Shown piece after piece: positions 51,101 to 60,830 of a stretch of 64,000 nucleotides of DNA (its first letter is position 1; the number at the start of each line of letters is the position of its first letter). The notes below the pieces were generated by a model. It was not told where the DNA came from, did not search any database, and was given only the letters and a program-made list of their open reading frames with translations. The DNA is from Aureimonas phyllosphaerae (GTDB lineage Bacteria; Pseudomonadota; Alphaproteobacteria; Rhizobiales; Rhizobiaceae), in NCBI RefSeq assembly GCF_900113065.1, contig NZ_FOOA01000001.1, forward strand, positions 372,001-436,000, read 5' to 3'. Position numbers and translations under genes: made by a program.

Positions 51101-51859
51101 CTACCGCCAGAACAGGCAGACCGGTCGTCCATCGATCCGCTCGACCGCGAGGGGGATGCCGTAGATGTCCTGGAGCACCGACTCGCTCACGATCTCGTCC
51201 GGCGTCCCCTGCCGGCAGACGCGGCCCGCGCGCATCGCGACGATGTGGTCCGAGTGCCAGGAGGCGACATTGATATCGTGGAGGACGACGACGACGGTGC
51301 GCCCGAGTTCGTCGGCCGCCCGGCGCAAGATCCGCATCATCGCCGCCGAATGGCGCATGTCGAGATTGTTGAGCGGCTCGTCGAGCAGGATGTAGTCGGT
51401 GTCCTGACACAGGACCATGGCGACGAAGGCCCGCTGCCGCTGGCCGCCGGACAACTCGTCGAGAAACCGATCCGCCAGATCGGTGAGATCGAGGTAGCCA
51501 AGCGCCCGTGCGACATGCTCCTCGTCGCCTGCGGCCGGGCGACTGCGCGAATGGGGGTAGCGCCCGAAGGCGACGAGGTCCCGTACCGTCAGGCGGGCCG
51601 TCATGTGATTGTCCTGCCGCAGCACGGCGAGCCGGCGCGCCAGAACCGGTCCTGCCGTGGTGACGACGTCCAGTCCGTCGATTGCGATGGTGCCGCCGTC
51701 GAGCCCCACGAGGCGCGCGATCATGGACAACAGGGTCGACTTGCCGGCACCGTTCGGCCCGATGATCGACGTCACGCCCCGCGCCGGAATACGCAGGCTG
51801 ACGTCGTCGACGACGAGCGCCCCGCGATAACGCTTGCTGACCCCTTGGATCTCGATCAA
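51101..51859 (-). CDS. Siderophore ABC transporter ATPase, VctC/CeuD-like
   Basis: ATPase of 252 residues powering ferric-siderophore import. Walker A GPNGAGKSTLLSMIARL, Q-loop VLRQDNHMTARLTV, signature LSGGQRQRAFVAMVL, Walker B YILLDEPLNNLD and switch His in VVLHDINVA are intact. The sequence is closest in style to the VctC/CeuD/YclP group. It starts at TTG 51859, overlapping the permease stop (TTGA). It is the last gene of the unit. Confidence 0.92.
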   Translation of the reverse strand: MIEIQGVSKRYRGALVVDDVSLRIPARGVTSIIGPNGAGKSTLLSMIARLVGLDGGTIAIDGLDVVTTAGPVLARRLAVLRQDNHMTARLTVRDLVAFGRYPHSRSRPAAGDEEHVARALGYLDLTDLADRFLDELSGGQRQRAFVAMVLCQDTDYILLDEPLNNLDMRHSAAMMRILRRAADELGRTVVVVLHDINVASWHSDHIVAMRAGRVCRQGTPDEIVSESVLQDIYGIPLAVERIDGRPVCLFWR

Positions 51860-52875
51860 CGCGCCGCTCCCCGCAGGACGAGGGCGATGAAGACGGCGCC
51901 CCCCAAAAACTCGACGATCACCGACAGCGCGGTGTCGAAGTGGAAGACGCGTTCGAGCACCGTCTGCCCGCCGACCAGCGCGATGACCCCTAGCAGGGCA
52001 GCTGCCGGCAGGACGTCGCGATGGCGCGAATGCCCGACCAGCGCCTGCGCGAGGCTCGCGACGAGGAGACCGAAGAAGGTGACCGGCCCGACAAGCGCGG
52101 TGGAGACAGCGACGAGGACCGAGATGATGCCGAGGATCGCCAGGACGGTCCTCGCGTATTCGACGCCGAGATTGATCGCTTGGTCGCGGCCGAGCGCGAG
52201 GACATCGAGCACCGGGCCGAGCCGCCACAGGACCAGAGTCGCGGCGGCGGCAAGCGTGTAGGACAGGCCGACAAGGGTCGTGTCGACCGAGCCGAAGCTT
52301 GCGAACAGCGTATCCTGCAGCACCTGGAAGGCATTGGGATCGAGCAGCCGCTGCATGAAGGTCGAGAGCGAGCGGAAGAGAATGCCGAACACGATGCCGA
52401 CCAGAACGAGCAGGTGAACGCTGCGCTCTTCGCCGAGGAACAGCCAGCGAAACAGGAGCGCCGAGAAGCCGACCATGATCGCCACCTCGCCGAGAAACCG
52501 AAGATGGGGATCGACGAGAGCCAGCATGTGGATGCCGATGAAGAAGGCGATCGCGGTCTGCACGAGAACGTAGAGCGCGTCGAACCCCATGATCGCCGGG
52601 GTCAGAATGCGGTTGCGCGTAACGGTCTGGAACAGGACGGTCGAGATCGAGATGGAGTAGGCGACGAGGACCAGCGCCGACAGCCGCTGGCCGCGAAACG
52701 CGAGAACGAACCCCCAGGACCCACGGGCCCCGATCGTGAGAAAGGCGAGCGCCGACAGGAGGGCGAGCACGCCGAGGAGGATGAGCACGAGCGTTGCACG
52801 CTTCGGCCCTGGGCGTCGCCGAAGGCGGGCCGCCGTCGGACTAATGCCCGCCGCACTCCCGAACTCACGCGACAC
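51856..52875 (-). CDS. Siderophore ABC permease 2, VctG/FatC-like
   Basis: FecCD-family permease of 339 residues with about nine membrane helices. An Arg-rich cytoplasmic start precedes helix 1. RLSALVLVAYSISISTVLFQTVTRN and the coupling region RDQAINLGVEYART are typical, as is VGPVTFFGLLVASLA. GTG 52875 overlaps the previous permease gene by 11 bases. It pairs with the upstream permease to form the translocation channel. Confidence 0.9.
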   Translation of the reverse strand: MSREFGSAAGISPTAARLRRRPGPKRATLVLILLGVLALLSALAFLTIGARGSWGFVLAFRGQRLSALVLVAYSISISTVLFQTVTRNRILTPAIMGFDALYVLVQTAIAFFIGIHMLALVDPHLRFLGEVAIMVGFSALLFRWLFLGEERSVHLLVLVGIVFGILFRSLSTFMQRLLDPNAFQVLQDTLFASFGSVDTTLVGLSYTLAAAATLVLWRLGPVLDVLALGRDQAINLGVEYARTVLAILGIISVLVAVSTALVGPVTFFGLLVASLAQALVGHSRHRDVLPAAALLGVIALVGGQTVLERVFHFDTALSVIVEFLGGAVFIALVLRGAAR

Positions 52876-53827
52876 GTCGCCTCGCGCGCAGAAGAAGGTG
52901 GAGGAAGATGAGGCTGCCGAGCACGCCCATGACGACGCCGATCGGGATCTCGTAGGGGTAGCGCACCAGGCGCCCGATGAGGTCGCAGACCAGAACGAGG
53001 CCCGCGCCGCCCAGCGCGACCAGCGGGACCGAGCGGCGCATGTTGTCGCCCACCGCCAGGCTGACGATGTTGGGCACGACGAGGCCCAGAAACGGGATCG
53101 CGCCGACGGAGACGAGGCACACGGCCGCGATCACGGAGACGAGGACGAGGCCGAGCGTCATCGACGCCTCGTGGCTGAGCCCGAGGCCGACGGAAACGTC
53201 GCGCCCCATTCCGGCCAGAGTGAACCGGTCCGCCGCCCAGTAGGCGAGGCCGGTCGCGGCGAGACCCAGCCAGAGTAGCTCGTAGCGTCCGCGAAGAACG
53301 CCCGAGAAGTCGCCGGTCGTCCAGGCGAGAAGCGACGGGAGAAGGTTGAAGCGGTAGGCAAGGAAGGTGGCGAGCGCGCCCGTGACCCCGCCCAACATGA
53401 TTCCGACCAGCGGCACCAGCATCGCGTCGCGCAGCGGCACCGCGCGCAGGATGCGAAGAAAGAGCGCGGTGCCGGCGAGCGCGAAGGCGGCCGAGACCAG
53501 CATCTTGCCGATGATCGAAGCGCCCGGCGCCAGGATCGTCGCGACGAGGAAACCGAGCGAGGCGGCCTCGGTGGTGCCGGTGGTCGAGGGTTCCACGAAG
53601 CGGTTCCGGACGATCATCTGCATGACAAGTCCGGCGATCGCGAGCGACGAGCCGGCAAGGAGGATGGCAAGCGTGCGCGGAATGCGGCTGACGACCAGCA
53701 GCCGCATGGCGTGATCGTCCGCGGAAGTGCCGAACAGCAGGCCCGGCGACACGCTACCGGCACCGACGAAGAGGCTGATCGACGCGAGGAAGCTTATCGC
53801 AAGGAACGCGGGAAGAAGGACCTTCAA
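52865..53827 (-). CDS. Siderophore ABC permease 1, VctD/FatD-like
   Basis: FecCD-family permease of 320 residues. The motif SRIPRTLAILLAGSSLAIAGLVMQMIVRNRFVEPST is the hallmark of the family and SVGAIPFLGLVVPNIVSL is the conserved cytoplasmic loop region. It starts at ATG 53827, 29 bases after the binding-protein stop, and overlaps the second permease gene by 11 bases. Together with its neighbours it makes the order binding protein, permease, permease, ATPase. Confidence 0.92.
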   Translation of the reverse strand: MKVLLPAFLAISFLASISLFVGAGSVSPGLLFGTSADDHAMRLLVVSRIPRTLAILLAGSSLAIAGLVMQMIVRNRFVEPSTTGTTEAASLGFLVATILAPGASIIGKMLVSAAFALAGTALFLRILRAVPLRDAMLVPLVGIMLGGVTGALATFLAYRFNLLPSLLAWTTGDFSGVLRGRYELLWLGLAATGLAYWAADRFTLAGMGRDVSVGLGLSHEASMTLGLVLVSVIAAVCLVSVGAIPFLGLVVPNIVSLAVGDNMRRSVPLVALGGAGLVLVCDLIGRLVRYPYEIPIGVVMGVLGSLIFLHLLLRARRRVA

Positions 53828-53856
53828 GCGACGCGGCTCCGGCCGGCTGCGACCCG

Positions 53857-54780
53857 TCAGGCCCCGCCGCGATATCCCTCGATCACCTGGTCGAGAAGCC
53901 GCATCAGTCCGGTCACGCCGTGCATCGTCACATAGGCGGCGGCCGGGTCGAGATAGACGATCTGGTTCTTCCGCCAGAACGTCGTGCCATGGATGAGTTC
54001 GTTGTCGAGCGTCGCGCGCGCCGATCCTTCCTGTCCGATCCCCGCGTCGCGATCGACCACGAAGAGCCAGTCGGGGTTCTTCTCCGACAGGTACTCGGCG
54101 GAAATGGCATCCCCGCCGTGGTCGCCATCGTCGACCCCCGCGAACACGGAGGGAACGGCCAGCGCGTCGTAGATCCAGGCGACCCGCGAGCCCGGTCCGT
54201 AGACGCCGAGGCGGCCACCATTGGTGACGACCACGAGGCCGGAGCCCCTGCCGGCGGCCGCTTCGCGCGCCTCCTTCACCTTGGCGTCCAGCGCAGCGGT
54301 CAGGGCGGCCGCGCGCGCCTGCCGGCCGAAGATGGCGCCATACTGGGCAAGGCTTGCCTTCACGCCGCCGACGATATCGGCATTGTCGACCGTCATGTCG
54401 AGCGTGGGTGCGAGTTGTCGCAGCGTCTCATAGGCGGGGCGCGAGCGGTTGGCGACGATCACGAGGTCGGGCTCCGCAGCCGCAATGCCTTCGATGTCGG
54501 GCTCCTGCAGCGAGCCGACACGAGGAGTCCCCTCCGGCACGAGAGGAGCGAGATAGGACGGCGTCGCCGAAGCGGGCACGCCCGCGACCGGAACGCCCAG
54601 TGCATGCAAATTGTCGAAGGCGGCCCAATCGGTCACGACGACCGTCTGCGGGGACGCAACCAGCGTCATTTCCCCTTGGGCGTGCCGAACGGTGACCGGC
54701 TCCGCGAGGGCCGGCGACGCAACGCCGGCAGACGCAACCGAGACGAGCAGGACGGCAATTTGCAGGCAGATCGTCAGCAC
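53857..54780 (-). CDS. Ferric-siderophore periplasmic binding protein, VctP/FatB-like
   Basis: Class III solute-binding protein of 307 residues. A signal peptide (MLTICLQIAVLLVSVASAGVA) without a lipobox is followed by two lobes: VVTDWAAFDNLHALGVPVAGV, PDIEGIAAAEPDLVIVANRS and later SAEYLSEKNPDWLFVVDRD. The family of this transporter (VctP, FatB, CeuE, YclQ) takes up catecholate or mixed siderophores such as anguibactin and enterobactin. It is the first gene of the minus-strand operon and diverges from the TonB receptor across a 285-bp regulatory gap. Confidence 0.88.
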   Translation of the reverse strand: MLTICLQIAVLLVSVASAGVASPALAEPVTVRHAQGEMTLVASPQTVVVTDWAAFDNLHALGVPVAGVPASATPSYLAPLVPEGTPRVGSLQEPDIEGIAAAEPDLVIVANRSRPAYETLRQLAPTLDMTVDNADIVGGVKASLAQYGAIFGRQARAAALTAALDAKVKEAREAAAGRGSGLVVVTNGGRLGVYGPGSRVAWIYDALAVPSVFAGVDDGDHGGDAISAEYLSEKNPDWLFVVDRDAGIGQEGSARATLDNELIHGTTFWRKNQIVYLDPAAAYVTMHGVTGLMRLLDQVIEGYRGGA

Positions 54781-54947
54781 ATCGACACCCCATCCTCACG
54801 TCGGTTTTGCGGGATGGTTTCCTATACTGGAGCCGATTTGTCCAGTTTATTGACAGGAAACAGACGGCGGTTTCGAAGCGGCGTTGCGGCCGTTTCGATC
54901 GACCGCATCTCTCACCGTCTCGTGATTTGCTGTTGCAGATTTGCAAT

Positions 54948-54966
54948 CATGACTTGATTCGTCATG
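54948..54966. promoter_or_regulatory. Iron-responsive operator (RirA-type, TGA-N9-TCA)
   Basis: TGA (54950-54952), nine bases, TCA (54962-54964), embedded in a longer inverted repeat CATGAC/GTCATG with a seven-base spacer. It matches the iron-responsive operator of rhizobial RirA. It is about 100 bp upstream of the TonB receptor and 170 bp from the binding-protein gene. The spacer contains a GATTC (GANTC) methylation site. Nothing else recognisable is in the 54781-55065 gap. Confidence 0.65.
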
Positions 54967-55065
54967 TTTTAGAGGCGTTCTTCGTTGAGGCAGCGCACCC
55001 CCCTTCCCTAAACGGAGATCACAACCCTCGCGTCCAACCCTGACCGATCTTCCGGAGACCTCCTC

Positions 55066-57303
55066 ATGCGACCGCATCGCTGCGCAGCATCCCTTCGCCC
55101 GGCCCTGTTCGGCGTTTCGTTGGTGGCCCTGGGCTGCGCATCGGCCTCCGCGCAGGATCAGCAACGGTCTCGCCCTGCCGATCAGGCCGTATCGGAACCG
55201 GTCGTTCTCGACGTGGTGGTGGTGGATGGTGCGGCGGGCACACCGCCGGCGACGGGTACGGTGGGGCAGCCGCCGGCACCTTTTGCCGGAGGCCAGGTCG
55301 CGACCGGCGCGCGGCTGGGGGCGCTCGGCAATCGTTCCATCCTGGAGACGCCGTTCAACGTCGTCAGCTTCACCGAGCAGCTGATCCGCAACCAGCAGGC
55401 GCGCTCGCTGTCGGACGTGGTTCTGAACGACCCATCGGTGCGCAACGATGCGCCGGCCTTTTCCGAACGCGATGCCTTCTTCATTCGCGGCTTCTCGGTC
55501 ACCAATCTCGATACGGCCTATGACGGCCTCTTCTACATCGCCAATCCGCGTCGCCAGTTCCTGGAAGGGGTCGAACGGGTCGAAATCCTGAAGGGGCCGA
55601 CAGCGCTCCTCAACGGCGGCGTCGGACGCGTCGGCGGCACGATCAATCTCGTCCCAAAGCGTGCGCCGGACGAACCACTCAACCGCCTCACGACGACCTA
55701 TCTCAGCGACTCGCAGCTCTGGCCGCATTTCGATGTCGCCCGACGCTACGGCGAAACCGGCGAATGGGGCATCCGTGCCAACGGTTCCTATCGCGCCGGC
55801 GACACGCCGCTCGACCGCAACGAGAACGAAGTCGTCGTCGGCTCCCTGGGGCTCGACTACCGGGGCGAGCGACTGCGCGCCTCGCTCGACCTCAACCGTT
55901 CCGAGCAGAAGATCGACGCCCCGACGTCGCTCTTCAACGCTGCGGCGCCCGGCATTCCGATCCCGCGCGCGCCCGACGGCCGTATCAACACCGCCAACTC
56001 GTTCGAATACATCGACAGCGCCTACGAGATGGCGGCGGGACGCGTCGAGTTCGATCTCCTCGACAACACGACGGTCTACGCTGCTGGCGGCGCCAGTCGC
56101 TACCGCGAGGATTTCCTGACCTCGTCCTACCTGATTAACGACGCGGCGGGGAACGCGACGGGGACGCTCGCCATCCAGCCTCAGCAGATCGAAGGTCGCA
56201 CGGGGGAAGTCGGCGTGCGCACACGCTTCGAGACCGGCGCGGTCAGCCACCAGCTCAACGTTTCCGCCTCGCAAGCCCTCAACGAGAACTATCGCGGCGG
56301 CTTTCCGCGCGTCACCCTGCCGAGCTTCCAGACCAACATCTACAATCCGAGCTTCCTACCGGCGACCCGCATCAGCTCCTTCGACTTTCCCCTGGCGAGC
56401 GGCCGGCCGCTCTTTGCCGATCTTCTCGTGACCAGCCTTGCCGTGTCCGACACCCTGTCCGTGGCGGAGGAGCGCTTCCAGCTGACGGTGGGCGGCCGCT
56501 ATCAGGACATCCGCTCGCGCGGTTTCTCGACGGTCGTCGGTCCGACGCTCGGCGATCAGACCTACAACTACGAGGATTCGCGGTTCAGCCCGGCTGTCGG
56601 TGCGGTCGTCCGCCTCACCGAGAACTTCTCCGTCTACGGCAACTACATCGAGGCGCTGACCGAGGGGCCGACCGCTCCGTCAACGGCGCGGAACGCGAGC
56701 GAGGTCTTCGCGCCGGTCGTCAGCGAGCAGAAGGAGATCGGCGTCAAGTACGACTTCGGCGGCTTCGGCTTCACAACCTCGCTCTTCCAGATCGAGCAGC
56801 CGAGCGGCTTCACGGACCCGGTTTCGCGTCTCTTCTCGGTGGACGGCCTCCAGACGAACCGGGGCGCCGAGTTCACCGTCTTCGGCGAAATCGCCGAGGG
56901 GGTCCGGCTGCTCGGCGGCGTGACCCTCATCGAGGCGGAACTCGAAAAAACGGCGGGTGGTCGGTTCGACGGCAACAGCGTTCCGGGCGTGCCGAAGGTC
57001 GCCATCAACCTTTACGGCGAATACGACGCCGACTGGCTCGCACCCGGACTGACCTTGACAGGCCGAATGCTGCACACCTGTGCAACGCGCTACGACCAGG
57101 CCAACACGCAGCGCGTGGACGACTGGACTCGCTTCGATGTCGGCGCGCGTTACGGCTTCGTCGGGCCCTACGACAAGCCCGTCGAGGTGAAGTTCAACAT
57201 CGAGAATGTTTTCGATGAAGCCTACTGGGCCTCGTCGGCACGCGGCTTCCTCGCCGCCGGCGCGCCCCGAACCTTCCTCGTCTCCACGTCGATCGACTTC
57301 TGA
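55066..57303 (+). CDS. TonB-dependent siderophore receptor
   Basis: Outer-membrane receptor of 745 residues. A signal peptide ends near SASAQ. A TonB-box-like EPVVLDVVVVDG is followed by a Pro/Gly-rich linker and the plug domain (RDAFFIRGFSVTNLDTAYDG, GVERVEILKGPTALLNGGVG, GGTINLVPKRA). The barrel ends in the aromatic C-terminal residue of VSTSIDF. The terminal region (FNIENVFDEAYWASSARGF) is typical of FhuA/FoxA/FecA-type receptors. It is divergent from the transporter operon and followed by a hairpin terminator. The cognate siderophore is not identifiable. Confidence 0.93.
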   Translation: MRPHRCAASLRPALFGVSLVALGCASASAQDQQRSRPADQAVSEPVVLDVVVVDGAAGTPPATGTVGQPPAPFAGGQVATGARLGALGNRSILETPFNVVSFTEQLIRNQQARSLSDVVLNDPSVRNDAPAFSERDAFFIRGFSVTNLDTAYDGLFYIANPRRQFLEGVERVEILKGPTALLNGGVGRVGGTINLVPKRAPDEPLNRLTTTYLSDSQLWPHFDVARRYGETGEWGIRANGSYRAGDTPLDRNENEVVVGSLGLDYRGERLRASLDLNRSEQKIDAPTSLFNAAAPGIPIPRAPDGRINTANSFEYIDSAYEMAAGRVEFDLLDNTTVYAAGGASRYREDFLTSSYLINDAAGNATGTLAIQPQQIEGRTGEVGVRTRFETGAVSHQLNVSASQALNENYRGGFPRVTLPSFQTNIYNPSFLPATRISSFDFPLASGRPLFADLLVTSLAVSDTLSVAEERFQLTVGGRYQDIRSRGFSTVVGPTLGDQTYNYEDSRFSPAVGAVVRLTENFSVYGNYIEALTEGPTAPSTARNASEVFAPVVSEQKEIGVKYDFGGFGFTTSLFQIEQPSGFTDPVSRLFSVDGLQTNRGAEFTVFGEIAEGVRLLGGVTLIEAELEKTAGGRFDGNSVPGVPKVAINLYGEYDADWLAPGLTLTGRMLHTCATRYDQANTQRVDDWTRFDVGARYGFVGPYDKPVEVKFNIENVFDEAYWASSARGFLAAGAPRTFLVSTSIDF

Positions 57304-57310
57304 TCGACAA

Positions 57311-57340
57311 GCGGGCCAGGGCTCCAGAGCACTGGCCCGC
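57311..57340 (+). terminator. Hairpin after the TonB receptor gene
   Basis: Nine-bp stem, arms 57311-57319 and 57332-57340, starting seven bases after the stop. No T-run follows, so strength is moderate. It also faces the convergent glyQ. Confidence 0.6.
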
Positions 57341-57474
57341 AAGCGAACTCTTCAGGGGCGGATTGCTGCGCCAGGAGAAGCGCACGCCGTGGCTCAGTGT
57401 CCCGGACTCCCGGCGACACCGGCGGACCCGACGTCGTCCCGGGACCACCTGGCGGTACGGCGTCTCCGACGGCG

Positions 57475-58425
<951 letters not shown>

Positions 58426-58525
58426 GGCAGCGGACCCTGGATGTTCTCGACGCGGCGTTCTTGTGACGCGCGAGTTGCCATGCCCGCTTTGCCGGGGTCA
58501 AGCCTCGGGCGCGTGGCGCAGGGCT

Positions 58526-58717
58526 TCAGTCGCGCCGCAGCCGGTAGACGCCGTCGGCGCCGCGCTCCAGCGTGCCGTGCGCACCGGTACGGTGCTCGGC
58601 CTCGGAGCGGCGGTTGCGCTCGATCACCCGCGCGGTTTCCTGCTGAAGCTGGCGATAGCCGAAATAGGCGGCGGCCCCGACGAGGCCGAAGAGGAAGATG
58701 GGCATCGGATCGACCAT
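58526..58717 (-). CDS. Small membrane protein beside glyQ
   Basis: Conserved-looking protein of 63 residues with one N-terminal membrane helix (PIFLFGLVGAAAYFGYRQL) and a charged cytoplasmic tail ending in GADGVYRLRRD. The gene is commonly seen between an S49 peptidase and glyQ in Hyphomicrobiales; the function is unknown. The start could be MVDP (58717) or the Met at codon 5. Confidence 0.75.
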   Translation of the reverse strand: MVDPMPIFLFGLVGAAAYFGYRQLQQETARVIERNRRSEAEHRTGAHGTLERGADGVYRLRRD

Positions 58718-58776
58718 GATTCACACGGGCTCCAGTATTCCGGCGGTTTCGGGCGAAGGCAAGGCGCCGTCCGGTA

Positions 58777-59628
58777 TCAGAGGCCGTAGCGCGCCCAGAG
58801 CGCACGCTCCTCGGCGGCCGTGACGGCGGCATCGACCGCAGCGTTCGCCAGCGAGGCGGCGGCGCCCCCGCCGCGACCGATGCCGAAGATCCCGCGCTTC
58901 TGCTGGACGACGGCCAGCTTCACCTTCGGCCCATAGGTTTCGCGCAGCACCGTGCGCAGGTCGCCGAGCCGGTCGACGAGGCCGAGCTCAAGGCCGCGCG
59001 TGCCCGACCAGAAGAGGCCGGAGAACAGGTCGGGGTGGTCGGCGAGACGGTCGGCGCGGCGCGAGCGCACGAGGTCGATGAAGGTCCAGTGCACGTCGAG
59101 CTGGAGGGACTTCAGGTGCTCGACGTCCTCGGGGCGCTCGGGCCGGAAGGGGTCGAGCGTCGCCTTGTTCTGGCCGGCCGTATGGACGCGGCGCTCGATG
59201 CCGAGCTTGGCGATGAGGTCGACGAAGCCGAAGCCGCCGGACACGACGCCGATCGACCCGACCACCGACGAGGGATCGGCGACGATCTCGTCGCCCGCGC
59301 AGGCGATCATGTAGCCGCCGGACGCGGCAAGGTCCTCGCAGGCGACGACGACGCGCTTGTTCTTTTCCTCCGCAAGATCCCGGATGCGCTGGAACACGAG
59401 GCGCGACTGGACGGGCGAGCCGCCCGGCGAGTTCACCGAGATCGCGACGGCGGGCGAATCCTTCCAGGAGAAGGCCTTCTCCAGCAGCGGCGCGACGGAG
59501 GCGAGGTTGATCGAGGAGCGCAGCGGCGAGCCGCCGGCCATGATCACGCCGTTCAGCCGCACCACGGGGATGACGGTCTCCGTCTTGCGGAAGCGCTTGG
59601 GGATCAGCTTGGCGATCGGGTTCGGCAC
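58777..59628 (-). CDS. S49 family peptidase, SohB/SppA-like
   Basis: Membrane-associated serine protease of 283 residues. The catalytic Ser is in CEDLAASGGYMIACAG and the Lys in HTAGQNKATLDPFRPE, the Ser-Lys dyad of this family. A SPGGSPVQS loop precedes it. There is no obvious membrane helix at the N-terminus; GTG 59628 (VPNPIAKLIPKRF) gives a basic start. It probably degrades signal peptides or small membrane proteins. It lies 59 bp upstream of the small membrane protein gene. Confidence 0.9.
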   Translation of the reverse strand: MPNPIAKLIPKRFRKTETVIPVVRLNGVIMAGGSPLRSSINLASVAPLLEKAFSWKDSPAVAISVNSPGGSPVQSRLVFQRIRDLAEEKNKRVVVACEDLAASGGYMIACAGDEIVADPSSVVGSIGVVSGGFGFVDLIAKLGIERRVHTAGQNKATLDPFRPERPEDVEHLKSLQLDVHWTFIDLVRSRRADRLADHPDLFSGLFWSGTRGLELGLVDRLGDLRTVLRETYGPKVKLAVVQQKRGIFGIGRGGGAAASLANAAVDAAVTAAEERALWARYGL

Positions 59629-59698
59629 GGGGCTTGGCTCTCATGAAACGTCGGACGCCCGCCATGTAGGCATCCGACCCGCCCGACGCCAATGCGGC

Positions 59699-60466
59699 TC
59701 ACCCCATCGCGACGGTGAGCCGCCCCTGCCCCAGCGCCTGCCGCGTGGGTGCGTCGAGCACGACCGGCGGCAGAAGGCGCAGCGGCGCGCGCGAGCCGCG
59801 GGTCGCCGCGCACAGGATGCGCACGGCCGGGGCGTCCGCCCTGGCATGGACGGGGCGGATGGCGAGACCGCCGAGCCGGTTGCCGCAGGCGCCCGCGATC
59901 GCCGCGACCTGGTCAGGCCGGCCGATCATGTGGAAGCGCCCACCATGGCGCAGGAGCGCGGCGGCGACGGCGATCCAGCGCGTGGTGAAGGTATCGTCGG
60001 GCTCGGCCTTGGCGGCCGCGCGCGCGGCAACCGGCGAGACTCGGCCGCCCGCGGGATGGAAGGGCGGGTTGGTGAGGACGAGATCGAAGGCGCCGTCGAC
60101 GAGGCCAGCCGCCTCGCGCACCGGGCGCTGGAGGAGGAGGTCGAGCTCGGCGACGCGCAGGCGACCGGCCAGCCCCGCGTTTTCCGGCAGCGCGAGGGTC
60201 TGGCGGGCGAGCTCGGCCACGGTCGGGTCGCGCTCGGCCAGCGTCACGGCGAGGACCGGCGCGCGGAACGCGGCGGCGAGCGCGACGGCGCCCGAGCCGG
60301 ACCCGAGGTCTGCGGCGGCTCCCGCCTGCTCCGGCTCGACGGTGGCGGCGAGAAGCAGGGCGTCGTCGCCGGCGCGAAGGCCGCTCTTTGCGGGCTGAAG
60401 CAGGTAAAATGCGCCGCCGTAGAACGCGTCCTTGGTGACGGCCTCGGCGGCCGGAGATTCAGGCAC
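59699..60466 (-). CDS. TrmN6-like SAM-dependent methyltransferase
   Basis: Methyltransferase of about 255 residues related to tRNA1(Val) adenine-N6 methyltransferase. The SAM site is AADLGSGSGAVALAAA and the adenine-N6 motif is FDLVLTNPPFHPAGG. An N-terminal LLQPAKSGLRAGDDALLLAA is typical of the family. GTG 60466 (VPESPAAEAV) is likely; it overlaps the DUF2007 gene by eight bases, so the two are probably coupled. The longer frame to 60496 is possible. Confidence 0.88.
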   Translation of the reverse strand: MPESPAAEAVTKDAFYGGAFYLLQPAKSGLRAGDDALLLAATVEPEQAGAAADLGSGSGAVALAAAFRAPVLAVTLAERDPTVAELARQTLALPENAGLAGRLRVAELDLLLQRPVREAAGLVDGAFDLVLTNPPFHPAGGRVSPVAARAAAKAEPDDTFTTRWIAVAAALLRHGGRFHMIGRPDQVAAIAGACGNRLGGLAIRPVHARADAPAVRILCAATRGSRAPLRLLPPVVLDAPTRQALGQGRLTVAMG

Positions 60467-60686
60467 GGTCGGACAATTCGTGAGCCAGCCCCGCATCGCT
60501 GAGAAGGCGCCGCGCCTGATCGATCTCCTCGTCGTCCACGAGGAGGCGACGCGGCAGGATGCCGATCGAGCCGTCGAGGACGCTCATGTGGCTGTCGGCG
60601 AGGAGATGCCCGATCTCGGCATCGCGCAGAAGCGCCTGCACGAAGGACAGGAGGACGGGATCGTTGGAGCGCAGGAGTTCGATCAT
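60459..60686 (-). CDS. DUF2007 family small protein
   Basis: Protein of 75 residues, MIELLRSNDPVLLSFVQALL and LVDDEEIDQARRLLSDAGL, matching DUF2007, sometimes called putative signal-transducing protein. Function unknown. It precedes the methyltransferase with an eight-base overlap and diverges from the polyprenyl synthase gene with about 145 bp between starts. Confidence 0.9.
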   Translation of the reverse strand: MIELLRSNDPVLLSFVQALLRDAEIGHLLADSHMSVLDGSIGILPRRLLVDDEEIDQARRLLSDAGLAHELSDRA

Positions 60687-60830
60687 GGCCGGGTCCAGTG
60701 GCCCGAAAAGCACGCCGGACGCAAGCCGGGACGCATGGCAGGTCGCCCGATGCCGCCAGCGCGCCACTTTACGCACTTGCCGCCCAACGCCCGCCCGGCT
60801 ATTGCGCGCGCAGCGATACGGAGAAGACCA

